Part shown: positions 9,026-16,675 of the stretch, in pieces
Layout of the letters: each line of letters starts with the position of its first letter
Numbering within the stretch: position 1 is the first letter of the stretch
DNA from: an uncultured Desulfuromonadales bacterium
GTDB taxonomy: Bacteria > Desulfobacterota > Desulfuromonadia > Desulfuromonadales > Trichloromonadaceae
Assembly: GCA_945787465.1 (NCBI GenBank)
Contig: CALZIZ010000001.1
Span: forward strand, 1 to 44,039
Length of the DNA: 44,039 bases
Direction of reading: 5' to 3'
Notes under the pieces: model-generated
Databases searched by the model: none
Told to the model about the DNA's origin: nothing
The model's input: the letters and a program-made list of their open reading frames with translations, nothing else
Made by a program: the position numbers and the translations under genes

Positions 9026-9835
9026 TTAGGGCGCGGGGTTGATCCGCAGTTTGTTGACCAGGCTCCTCTGGCAGTAAGAGTCGGTGTCGAGAATGAGCCG
9101 GTCCTGCCTGAGCTGAAGCTGATGGATGAAAAACATCAGCACGATGGACAGAACCAGGGCGATAAAGGTGGAGTTGAAGGCCACCCCCAGGTTCTGGGTC
9201 ACCCCGGTGATATCCCCCTCGACGGCTCGGTGGGCCTGAGAGAGCGCTGCGCCGATGCCGCGAACCGTGCCGATAAAACCGACCGAAGGGATGGCCCAGG
9301 CGGTGTAGCGGATGATGGAGAGTTCGGCGTCGAGCCGGTCGCCATGGGTGTCGCAGATATCCCGCACCGCGGTGGCGGCATCCTGGATATTGCGGGTGGA
9401 GGCAAAACGCTGGATCCCGCTCATCAGGGCCGACGGCAGAAGAAAATGGCGCCTGGTTTCGGGGAGCTCCTGAAGACGGTCCATGAGTTCCCGCGTGTCT
9501 TCAGGGCCGATGGGCATCCCTCCCGGCAGCTGCAGCAGGTCCTCATCGAGCTGAACCTGCTCGCGCCAGATCCCGACCCCCTTGAAGGCGAGAATCGCCA
9601 GGGCCCAGAAAAAGAGGATCAGGCAGGCCTCCTGCTCAAAATCGCGGATCACCACAAAAAAATTCTGGGTCTGAACCGCATCCGGAGACTGGGCAAGCCG
9701 CTCCTGTTCCAGGGCCAGAAAGGCCTCGGCCTTGGGGCGGATGAGGGAAACGTAGGCTCCATGGACCACGATGAAGACAAAGAGCAGACTGAAAACCTGG
9801 TAGACCATTTCGGTGGGGAAGTTCTTTGCTCGCAT
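9026..9835 (-). CDS. MotA/TolQ/ExbB family proton channel (A subunit)
   Basis: A 269-residue inner-membrane protein when started at ATG 9835, which has GAGGTG nine bases ahead; a GTG at 9847 in the same frame is the alternative. Helices are predicted at about residues 10-31, 70-88, 178-198 and 218-242. The last two hold the family core: AIPSVGFIGTVRGIGAAL and VTQNLGVAFNSTFIALVLSIVLMFF, where small residues and Thr/Ser line the channel in ExbB, TolQ and MotA. Such proteins form pentamers around a dimer of B subunits and convert proton flow into motion or pulling. The B subunits here are expected to be the two VWA proteins encoded next. Confidence 0.9.
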   Translation of the reverse strand: MRAKNFPTEMVYQVFSLLFVFIVVHGAYVSLIRPKAEAFLALEQERLAQSPDAVQTQNFFVVIRDFEQEACLILFFWALAILAFKGVGIWREQVQLDEDLLQLPGGMPIGPEDTRELMDRLQELPETRRHFLLPSALMSGIQRFASTRNIQDAATAVRDICDTHGDRLDAELSIIRYTAWAIPSVGFIGTVRGIGAALSQAHRAVEGDITGVTQNLGVAFNSTFIALVLSIVLMFFIHQLQLRQDRLILDTDSYCQRSLVNKLRINPAP

Positions 9836-9914
9836 AGCCTCTGTCACCTCTTAAAGCCGGCTCCGTGGGAGCGGGTGGATAAAGAATTTGCAGCCAGGGT
9901 TTCGCGGATCCGGG

Positions 9915-10178
9915 TTAAATGTCGGTCGGAAAAGGAACGGTGCTGTCGGCGCTGATCTCCTCCGTCGGTTTGAAGGGACGCGGCCATCCCGGCCCCTTTT
10001 TTTTCCGGGAGTCATCCTGCCCGGTTTTCTTCCCCGGTTTGACCTCGCTTGTCTCGGCGGCTTCCTGCTCCTTTTTGCCGGCGTCCCGCTCCTCGGCGAA
10101 CCCCGGGACGCCGAGGAGCATCCAGACGGCCATTGCGGTTATTGAGGCGATAGCGGCCATTGCAGCGAGTCTTCTCAT
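9915..10178 (-). CDS. Small exported lysine/proline-rich protein
   Basis: An 87-residue product with an N-terminal signal sequence (MRRLAAMAAIASITAMAVWMLLGVPGFAEE, predicted cleavage after about residue 28) and a charged, probably disordered remainder rich in Lys, Glu and Pro (KPGKKTGQDDSRKKKGPGWPRP). Its ATGA start overlaps the stop of the PEGA/SUMF1 gene by four bases, which argues strongly that it is translated. No family recognised. It may be a periplasmic linker or accessory of the membrane machine; that is inference from operon position only. Confidence 0.7.
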   Translation of the reverse strand: MRRLAAMAAIASITAMAVWMLLGVPGFAEERDAGKKEQEAAETSEVKPGKKTGQDDSRKKKGPGWPRPFKPTEEISADSTVPFPTDI

Positions 10179-12619
10179 CTGGCATACCTCACGACCCGAA
10201 AACCGATGTCACTGGCTGCCTCCCGGCTGTAACGGCGGTAGCTGAGGCGAAGCTCGGTAATGCTGGCATCGCGCCAGCTCGATCCGCGGACCAAGCGGTG
10301 GGTCCCGGTAGCAGGCCCCATCGGGTCAACCTCGCCGGCGCCTGAGCTTACCGTATAGGCGGTGTAATAATCATGGCACCATTCCGCCGCATTGCCCCCC
10401 AGATCATAAATGCCCGCCGCATTGGCGCTGAAAGAACCGGTCGGCGCGCTGGCTGCAAAGCCGTCATTATAGCCTGCGATCACCACCGGCAAGAGATGAC
10501 GGGCCGATTCGTCGGCAAAATTTCCCACTGCCTTTTTTGGCGGATAGTTCCCTGCCCAGGGGTAGCGGGCCCGCTCTTTTCGCCTTGCCATCCGGGCAAC
10601 AAAAGCCCACTCCGCCTCGGTAGGCAACCGGTAGCCGATGCCGGCAGCATCGACCGGCAGCATTTTGCCGCTTGTTTCCCGGTAAAAGGGGGGCAGGCCG
10701 TCTTTTTTGCTCAGCCAGTTCAGATAGCGTGCCACATCCTCCCAGGTGACATTGACCACCGGATGGGAATCGACCTCAAGGGAGCGGTTGCCAGCGGCCC
10801 CTGAGGCATGCTGCGACTGAAACAGGCGATACTCCCGGTTGGTCACCTCCCGCTCGGAAAAATAAAAGGGGCGTTTGAGGCTCACCCGGTGCTCGCTTTC
10901 GTTGGCCCGGCGTCCCGGTTCGCGCCTCGAGGCACCCATGAGAAACGCTTTCGGTTCAATCAGGATCAGCCTCTGCCCGCTAGCTGTCCTGGTGTTCGAT
11001 GAGGAAGGGGAGCGGGGTGTGGAAGCGGAAGCTGAAGGGGAGAAGGGGGCGGTGGCCGCGGCTGCCCGCGTGGCGGGTAGGCTGATCTCCAGTCGCTGGC
11101 TGTAGCCGGCCCGGGGGGTGACGGTCCGGGTCACCCTCTCGTATCCGCTGGCGCGGAGTTCGACGGTGTGAGCCCGGGTAGGAAGACGCAGCCGGCCGGT
11201 GGCCTGGCCATGCTCTTTGCCGTCGATGTAAAGGGTCGCATGCGGCGGGGTCGCGGCGATAAAGACCACACCGTATTCAGGTTCGAGCCTGAGTTTGATC
11301 TCCCGTCTTTCCTCCGCGGCGGGCTTTAGTTTGCGGTTTTGGGGCAGGTAACCCGCAGAGCTAAGCCGGATCTGATGTTCCACGCCAGCTTTCAGGTACA
11401 GGGTCAGCGGAGTCCGTCCCCTGAAGGTGCCGTCAGCGGTGACCGTGGCGCCTGACGGGTTCGATGCGATGACGATGGTGGCCGCAGCCGGCTCAAGCCT
11501 GTATGCGGGAGGGTTCATATCCTGGCCCGCCTTCACCGTTAGCTCGGCCTCAAGGGGCGCGAAGGTCTTCTTTTTGAAGACCAGCTGGTGTTTTCCGGCA
11601 AGCACCTCCAGCTCCAGGGGGGTCACCCCCTGTTCTTCTCCGTCGACAAAAAGGGTGGACCCGGCAGGCTCTGACTGCACCGCGACCAGGGCCCAGGCCG
11701 GCTGAAGTTCAACCTGCAGGTCCTGTCTTTCTCCAGCCCCCTTTACCGAAATGGTCTTTTCAAAGGGCAGATAGCGTTTGTGCTTAACGCTCAGGGTGTG
11801 GCTTCCGGGGGCAAGCTCCACATCGTTCAGGGGCGTTTCTCCGGCTAAAGCCCCGTCGATCCATAGGGTGGCTCCGTCGGGACTGCTCGAAACATCGATC
11901 ATCCCCGGCAGCTTTTTGAAAGAAAACCTGTAGCTGCCGCCGCGGCCGGTAATTAACACCTCCTCTTTAAGGGGACGATAGCCGCTTTTTTGGGCCTTCA
12001 GCACGTAGCGGCCGGGAAACCCGAGGTAGCGTTCGCCGAGTCGCACCGCCGGAGGGAAGCCTGAGACGGACATGCGGTCAGGGTCCGGTATCAGGGTGAT
12101 CACCAGGGGTTTGGCCAGCAGAACAAAGGCCACGCAGGCCAGCAGGAGGAGAAACAGGGCGATGAGCAGAGGACGGGCCCTGCGGCTACCCTGCCGGGGG
12201 GCCTCCAGAACCGGGTGAAGTCTCTCTTTTTCGGCCTCCGGTTCAACTCTCGCAGAAGGGGCAATCGGCGGAGGCACTTCCTGTGGTGAGGACCGAACCA
12301 CCCGGATCTCCACCCGGCGACCAGAGAGATGCCAGCGGATGAGAAATTCGCCGATACGGGTTGTATCGCCGGACTTCACCCACACCGAGTCGGTGACAGG
12401 ATCATCGTTGTGATAAAGAGAATGAACCGGACTGCCCTCTGCCGGTTGCAGAAAAAGGTGGCTGCGGGACTCCCCCACATAGGCGATCGTGCCGCTTTGG
12501 CCTGGCAGGCGGATATGGTCGCTGGCATCGCTGCCGATCACCAGCGGCAGGCTGGTTTCATCGAGCCTTCGCAGCTCATCCGGCTCGTCCAGTCCGTATA
12601 TCTCGATCAGGCGGCTCAA
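10175..12619 (-). CDS. FHA-like, transmembrane, four PEGA repeats, SUMF1-like domain protein
   Basis: An 814-residue bitopic protein. Residues 1-110 look like an FHA-type beta sandwich (LPLVIGSDASDHIRLP, then a SGDTTRIGEFLIRW strand pair) on the cytoplasmic side, followed by a Pro/Glu-rich linker and a transmembrane helix at about 147-170. Four PEGA repeats follow (about 215-510; each with a P-x-G/H-A-T-x-x-x-D-G core and a G/A-x-H turn). After an Ala/Ser/Thr-rich linker comes a formylglycine-generating-enzyme-like SUMF1 domain (about 545-814: FLMGAS, VTNREYRLF, YRLPTEAEWAF, GGNAAEWCHDYY, VRGSSWRD, DIGFRVVR). The C-terminal Cys pair used by active FGE is not visible, so it is probably a binding rather than catalytic module. 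Start and stop overlap the neighbours by four bases each. Confidence 0.88.
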   Translation of the reverse strand: MSRLIEIYGLDEPDELRRLDETSLPLVIGSDASDHIRLPGQSGTIAYVGESRSHLFLQPAEGSPVHSLYHNDDPVTDSVWVKSGDTTRIGEFLIRWHLSGRRVEIRVVRSSPQEVPPPIAPSARVEPEAEKERLHPVLEAPRQGSRRARPLLIALFLLLLACVAFVLLAKPLVITLIPDPDRMSVSGFPPAVRLGERYLGFPGRYVLKAQKSGYRPLKEEVLITGRGGSYRFSFKKLPGMIDVSSSPDGATLWIDGALAGETPLNDVELAPGSHTLSVKHKRYLPFEKTISVKGAGERQDLQVELQPAWALVAVQSEPAGSTLFVDGEEQGVTPLELEVLAGKHQLVFKKKTFAPLEAELTVKAGQDMNPPAYRLEPAAATIVIASNPSGATVTADGTFRGRTPLTLYLKAGVEHQIRLSSAGYLPQNRKLKPAAEERREIKLRLEPEYGVVFIAATPPHATLYIDGKEHGQATGRLRLPTRAHTVELRASGYERVTRTVTPRAGYSQRLEISLPATRAAAATAPFSPSASASTPRSPSSSNTRTASGQRLILIEPKAFLMGASRREPGRRANESEHRVSLKRPFYFSEREVTNREYRLFQSQHASGAAGNRSLEVDSHPVVNVTWEDVARYLNWLSKKDGLPPFYRETSGKMLPVDAAGIGYRLPTEAEWAFVARMARRKERARYPWAGNYPPKKAVGNFADESARHLLPVVIAGYNDGFAASAPTGSFSANAAGIYDLGGNAAEWCHDYYTAYTVSSGAGEVDPMGPATGTHRLVRGSSWRDASITELRLSYRRYSREAASDIGFRVVRYAR

Positions 12620-14169
12620 ATCGGCTCCTCGCAGCGCAGAGTAAATACCATTTTCCCTGAACCGGAACGCACTTTCAGGGTCTGGCGCACATCTCGGAAA
12701 CCGTTGCGACTCCCGGTGGCGGTATAGTCGCCGGTGCGCAGAACCACTCTTTTTTCATGAAAACGCCCAAGGCGCCCCACATGATAGATTACCACCTCGG
12801 TGAGGCCGTCGGAGATGAGCTGCACCTCGACATCGACCGCGGCCTCGCGGATCAGCTGTGTCAGCCGATCGAGCTGCGATCTGAGCCGGGACCCCCGGGG
12901 GGACAACTCGGAGGCCCGGGCCAGAACCGTTCGCGCCTCGTTAAGGGGTCCATCCTCAAAGAGCCTCTCCGGCCGGGCCAGGATCGACTCAAGTCGGCTG
13001 TCCAGCTCGATGCGCCGGTTCGCCCGTTCCCTGCAGCTGGAGGCAAAAGCAGCGCCGGGATCGAGGGTCAGGGCCTGTTCACAGGCGCTAAGGGCCTCCC
13101 GCCAGCGTTCGCTCTTTTCAAGGGATTCTTCTTCTCGCCGCAGGGTCTCCAGGTTTCGGTTAAGCTGGGCCCCGTAGAGCCGTTTTTTCAGATCGGCCAG
13201 AGCGGGGTCGCCGCCCTTAACCGCCTGGGCCCGCGCCAGGGCGTCCCCGGCCGCGGCCAGATCCCCTCTGTCGAGCGCCTGCAGGGCACGGCTCATGGCC
13301 TTGCGGAACTGTTTCTCGGAAATATCCGCCCGCACGCGGGAAAGACCCTTCCTCGCCGGGCGAAAGTCCGGGTCGAGGGAAGCGGCTTTGGAAAAGCTCT
13401 TCAGCGCCCCCTGGGCATCCCCGGCCAGCTCCTGTGCCTGCCCGGCCTCTACCAGGCGCAGCACCTCGGGCAGACGGGCGGCCCGGCGGAGTCCCTTTTG
13501 GGCCTGTTGGTTGTCGGCCTCGATGGCAAGCGCTCTCTGGAAGTGGGCGGCAGCCCCTTCAGGGTCGCCATTTTCAAGGGTCAGGAAACCTGTGCGAAGG
13601 GCGTCATCAAGGAGGTTCCTCTTTTCTGCCATGAGACGATCAAGCCCGGCGATGGCCTCTTTGCAAGCGCCCTGGGCTTCAACGAACTGCTGTTCCCCCA
13701 GCAGACGGTCACAGTCACGGGCCAGGGAAACCGCTTTGCTGTAGTCCTTCCCCCCCCAGGCGGTGATATTTTCCGCCTCTGCCACAGCCTGCTTTTTCAG
13801 CCATTCACCCAGCAGCCGGTTGGCCTCAGGAGCGGTCTCACTCGGTATGGCTTCATCCGGGGCAGCCGCCTCAGGGGTGGTTTCCCCGGGAGGCGCTACC
13901 GGCTGCTGGGCCACGGGGCTGGGCTGGTCCATGGGGCTGGCTTCCTGCGGCGCCTGCGGTTCTTCAACCCGTGGAGTCTCCTGCAAAGGAGGCCAAAACA
14001 GAACCGCAACAGCGCCAACAACCAGCAGCAGCCCGCAGGCCAACACCAGCAGCAGCTGGATTCGCGAGCGTCTGGTAGGCTCTTGCCCAGTCGCGTCGGG
14101 AGGCACCAGGGCAGGGGGGCCTTCGGGCTGTTTTGTGTCGCTTTCTTTATCGCCTGGATTTTCGGTCAT
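12616..14169 (-). CDS. Membrane-anchored TPR-like protein with C-terminal beta domain
   Basis: A 517-residue protein with a soluble N-terminus, a transmembrane helix at about 36-58 (IQLLLVLACGLLLVVGAVAVLF), a Pro/Glu/Ala-rich linker (about 60-120) and a long helical region (about 130-425) with TPR-like repeats: ALAIEADNQQAQKGL, AASLDPDFRPARKGL and ALTLDPGAAFASSC are recognisable repeat ends. The last 75 residues (VDVEVQLISDGLTEVVIYHVGRL...) are all beta and resemble the PEGA-type ending of surface proteins; the end MVFTLRCEEP is compact. It probably acts as a periplasmic scaffold that contacts the PEGA/SUMF1 partner. Translationally coupled on both sides by 4-base overlaps. Confidence 0.82.
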   Translation of the reverse strand: MTENPGDKESDTKQPEGPPALVPPDATGQEPTRRSRIQLLLVLACGLLLVVGAVAVLFWPPLQETPRVEEPQAPQEASPMDQPSPVAQQPVAPPGETTPEAAAPDEAIPSETAPEANRLLGEWLKKQAVAEAENITAWGGKDYSKAVSLARDCDRLLGEQQFVEAQGACKEAIAGLDRLMAEKRNLLDDALRTGFLTLENGDPEGAAAHFQRALAIEADNQQAQKGLRRAARLPEVLRLVEAGQAQELAGDAQGALKSFSKAASLDPDFRPARKGLSRVRADISEKQFRKAMSRALQALDRGDLAAAGDALARAQAVKGGDPALADLKKRLYGAQLNRNLETLRREEESLEKSERWREALSACEQALTLDPGAAFASSCRERANRRIELDSRLESILARPERLFEDGPLNEARTVLARASELSPRGSRLRSQLDRLTQLIREAAVDVEVQLISDGLTEVVIYHVGRLGRFHEKRVVLRTGDYTATGSRNGFRDVRQTLKVRSGSGKMVFTLRCEEPI

Positions 14170-15410
14170 TGGCCCGGTGTCATTTCTTCTGCGGGGTAGT
14201 CGCCCTGCTCCCCTTCAACCTCGCTGCGGCCTGGGGGCAAACCGGTTTCCGAGGCATAAATATCCCGGAGCATCTCGCGCCATTTCTGGTACTGCTCCTC
14301 GGCCGAACCGGTGAGCCTGACGGTTTCCCCGATTACCTCTACCACCAGCGGTTCGGCTTCCGAGGAGAAGGAGATGCTCAGCTCCTCAAGGACATCCTTG
14401 TGTATTTTGGTTTCTTCTCTTTTCTGGAAACCACTGTAGATGGCGGCCGCACCGCCGGTGATCATCACCCCGGGCAGGGAGGAGTTGGCCGCATTGCTGT
14501 CACCGGCGCTGACAAGGATGCCCCCAATAACAGCGGCAGCCCCCAGCAGCTGCCTGGTAAGGGCCTGGCTCTCGACCTTTCTCAGGGCCGCGACCTCCTC
14601 GGCATGCAGACTTCGCCAGTCGCCATAAGGCTGCCAGAGATCCTGGTAATAGGTGTCGTAGTAGCCGTTGATGGTGTCGAGCAGCATGTGGTCACGCACC
14701 TGCACGGCCCGCACCCGCTCGAGCATGGGGTCGTCCACCACCGGGAGCCGGTTCAAGCTATTTCGGCCTTCTTCGTCGAGGGCGAGATATCCCTCAAAGG
14801 TATCGGGGGCCATGTTCCGGGCAAAACGGAGTTCGGAGACATGCTGAATCTCCAGAACCTCCTCGGCCGTGAGTTTCTTTCGATGCTCTGCCAGGTCATT
14901 GGCGATGGTGTTGTAGAGGTCCTGAAAGGGATCCTTCTTTTCCGGGACAATGCCCTTATGTTCAGAAGGCTTTAGACGTTCCGAATAGGTTCTGGCAAAC
15001 CAGGGGACGCCCAGTGCATCGACGGCTTCAATCGATAAAGAAAGCTCCTCGCCGTCGGCACGGTCGATGGTGCCGCGCACCTGCACATGGGCATTGTTCT
15101 CACCGGGCACCACCCGCACCGCCCCCCAGTAGCCTGAGCGCTGCATGGTGTATTTGAGGTGGATCGGCACAAAACGCTCTTCGGCCCGCCGGATTTCTTC
15201 GGACAACCCCAGCGTTTCAGTGTCCTTTTCGGTCAGTTCCTTGGAGTCAAAGACAGCGATAGCCACATCGAGGAGCTCGGCCCCCGCCAGTTCTTCACCT
15301 GCCAGCATCGGCTTGACCCCGTCGGCGACCTTCACTTTGTGTGCACAGCCAAAAAGTATCAGCAGGGCCGTAAGTACCAGAAATAGTCTGTTCATTTGGT
15401 GTTTACTCAC
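14166..15410 (-). CDS. Outer-membrane-type lipoprotein of the VWA operon
   Basis: A 414-residue protein with a lipoprotein signal (ALLILFGC, Cys at about 22) and Ala after the Cys, so no Asp+2 inner-membrane retention signal. The chosen start is GTG 15410, which overlaps the upstream stop as GTGA; ATG at 15395 would also keep the signal peptide. The mature part mixes alpha and beta: a domain with RSGYWGAVRVVPGENNAHVQVRGTIDRADGEELSLSIEAVDA (about 90-135) resembles periplasmic adaptors that bind the outer membrane, and a Gly/Ala-rich segment (LLGAAAVIGGILVSAGDS..PGVMITGGAAAIYSG, about 295-335) could be a hydrophobic hairpin. No named family. It would give the machine an outer-membrane anchor. 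Confidence 0.8.
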   Translation of the reverse strand: MSKHQMNRLFLVLTALLILFGCAHKVKVADGVKPMLAGEELAGAELLDVAIAVFDSKELTEKDTETLGLSEEIRRAEERFVPIHLKYTMQRSGYWGAVRVVPGENNAHVQVRGTIDRADGEELSLSIEAVDALGVPWFARTYSERLKPSEHKGIVPEKKDPFQDLYNTIANDLAEHRKKLTAEEVLEIQHVSELRFARNMAPDTFEGYLALDEEGRNSLNRLPVVDDPMLERVRAVQVRDHMLLDTINGYYDTYYQDLWQPYGDWRSLHAEEVAALRKVESQALTRQLLGAAAVIGGILVSAGDSNAANSSLPGVMITGGAAAIYSGFQKREETKIHKDVLEELSISFSSEAEPLVVEVIGETVRLTGSAEEQYQKWREMLRDIYASETGLPPGRSEVEGEQGDYPAEEMTPGQ

Positions 15411-16354
15411 TTCTTTTGGGTTACCCCCTTGTATTTCCAGTACTCCTCCCAGAGTTTCTTCTTCAGTTCGGGGTCCGGCTCTTTTTCGGCCGCTTCCCGC
15501 AGTTGGCGGGCCACGATATCATCATCTTCGGGGGGGGGAAGCGTCCCTCCCGGGGCACCGGCTTTTGCGGATTTGACATGGGTTTCATCGGGCGCGCCGC
15601 CAGCACCCATCGTGCCATTCTGTTCCCCGGTCGCGCCCTCTGCCGCGGATCTCTCGTCAGTCCCCATGCCCTTCTCGGAGGCCGAAGCGGTTTCCCATGA
15701 ACCGCTCTCCCCGCCACGGCCTGAAGTCCCGGAACCCGTCCCGTAGCCCCCTTGGCCGGTTTCGCCGCTTTCCCTCTGGCGGGGTACCCGCGCGGCGACT
15801 TTCTCCTCTTCTTTTAAAAGCATCTGGTCGAATTCACCCAGGGCATCAAGGAATTCTCCATGAAGGTCTTCGGTCTTTTCGGCACGGGTTCGGGATGCCC
15901 CAATCCGTGTACTGGACATGATCATCTTGCCGTTTTCCCGCCTTGTTTCGACTTGTTCGGTGGCCAGCATGGCGGCTGAGGGGCAGGGCAGATCGGCCAG
16001 TTCAGTCGTTGCTCCGCTTTGGTAAAGCTCCCTGCAGTAGGTGATGATCCGGGTATTGAGGTAGACGACAAAGTCTCGATAATCGGCGGCTTCTTTGGCC
16101 GGGAGAGGGGATTGCTGAAGCTCCTTCACCGACGTGGCTCTGGCGCTGTCCAAAGCCCGGATGCTGTTTCGCGTCGAACGCACCCAGTCTTCAGTGACCG
16201 CATAAGTTGTCGATTGGATTAAAAAGAGAGCGGAGAGGAGGATAAATAGAACGAAGGGGAAGGTGAGCGCTCGCTTTAGAATGACAATCAGGCCATGTGT
16301 TTTTCTGAATCGAAAACTTTGCATAAGGTTCCTGTTCTGCGGTTTACCGGTCAT
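15407..16354 (-). CDS. Exported protein with low-complexity linker, first gene of the VWA operon
   Basis: A 315-residue product. After a basic N-terminus a hydrophobic helix (about 32-50, FPFVLFILLSALFLIQSTTYA) acts as signal peptide or anchor. A helical domain with two cysteines (ITYCRELY, LPCPSA) spans about 55-185, then a Gly/Ser/Glu-rich disordered stretch (about 190-275) and a charged helical tail (LREAAEKEPDPELKKKLWEEYWKYKG). The start at ATG 16354 has AGGGG seven bases ahead; ATG 16324 with AGGA is an alternative. The extended -10 at 16400-16408 lies about 45 bases upstream, so this is the promoter-proximal gene. No family recognised. Confidence 0.75.
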   Translation of the reverse strand: MTGKPQNRNLMQSFRFRKTHGLIVILKRALTFPFVLFILLSALFLIQSTTYAVTEDWVRSTRNSIRALDSARATSVKELQQSPLPAKEAADYRDFVVYLNTRIITYCRELYQSGATTELADLPCPSAAMLATEQVETRRENGKMIMSSTRIGASRTRAEKTEDLHGEFLDALGEFDQMLLKEEEKVAARVPRQRESGETGQGGYGTGSGTSGRGGESGSWETASASEKGMGTDERSAAEGATGEQNGTMGAGGAPDETHVKSAKAGAPGGTLPPPEDDDIVARQLREAAEKEPDPELKKKLWEEYWKYKGVTQKK

Positions 16355-16399
16355 CCGTTTACCCCTAATCGCCCTGCCTTAAGAATTATTTCACCATTA

Positions 16400-16408
16400 A
16401 TTATATCA
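16400..16408 (-). promoter_or_regulatory. Extended -10 promoter of the eight-gene operon
   Basis: On the minus strand TGATATAAT is a consensus extended -10 (TG-n-TATAAT). The -35 at the proper distance is poor, as is usual for extended -10 promoters. Transcription would start near 16393 and give a leader of about 40 bases before ATG 16354. Confidence 0.55.
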
Positions 16409-16427
16409 TCGTCACTTCGATTTTCAT

Positions 16428-16497
16428 GGAAGGCCGCCTGCTCACTAGGGAAGGGTCGGATTTCCAAGTTGACAAGAAATGCAGGCAGCTCGACAAT
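16428..16497 (+). repeat. Intergenic repeat with TTGACA-N17-GACAAT core
   Basis: Best-formed copy of the repeat also seen at 5640-5693 and, degraded, at 480-551. It contains TTTCCAAGTTGACAAG with TTGACA at 16469-16474 and GACAAT at 16492-16497 after 17 bases. On the plus strand nothing but a short non-coding stretch lies ahead before the terminator at 16597-16635. Confidence 0.6.
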
Positions 16498-16591
16498 GAC
16501 CAAGAGTTGTCTGTTTAGGATTTTGCAGCCGTAGAATATGAGGAATCGCATTGCATACCTTTCAGCCCTGGCCCTGGACCTCGAATTTTGC

Positions 16592-16635
16592 AAAAAGGCG
16601 GGCCGCTTCAACATGAAGCGGCCCGCCTTTTTTTT
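16592..16635. terminator. Bidirectional rho-independent terminator
   Basis: A 14-bp perfect stem, GGCGGGCCGCTTCA with its complement (16597-16627) and loop ACA, is flanked by AAAAA on the left and TTTTTTTT on the right. It ends the pspA-yqiJ-yqiK transcript on the minus strand and can also stop plus-strand transcription coming from the repeat at 16469. Confidence 0.9.
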
Positions 16636-16675
16636 CTGTTCCCAAACCCGGTGTCGCCGGGGGACTTCCTCAGGG

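Noticed and set aside
6872-9835. Zorya-type anti-phage system (ZorA/ZorB)
   Set aside because: ExbB and MotB-like genes recall ZorAB, but there is no ZorC, ZorD or nuclease and the B subunits have VWA rather than OmpA domains.
12757-14199. 480-codon plus-strand open frame opposite the TPR gene
   Set aside because: Mirror of a GC-rich coding gene on the minus strand; no binding site and Gly/Leu/Gln-rich nonsense composition.
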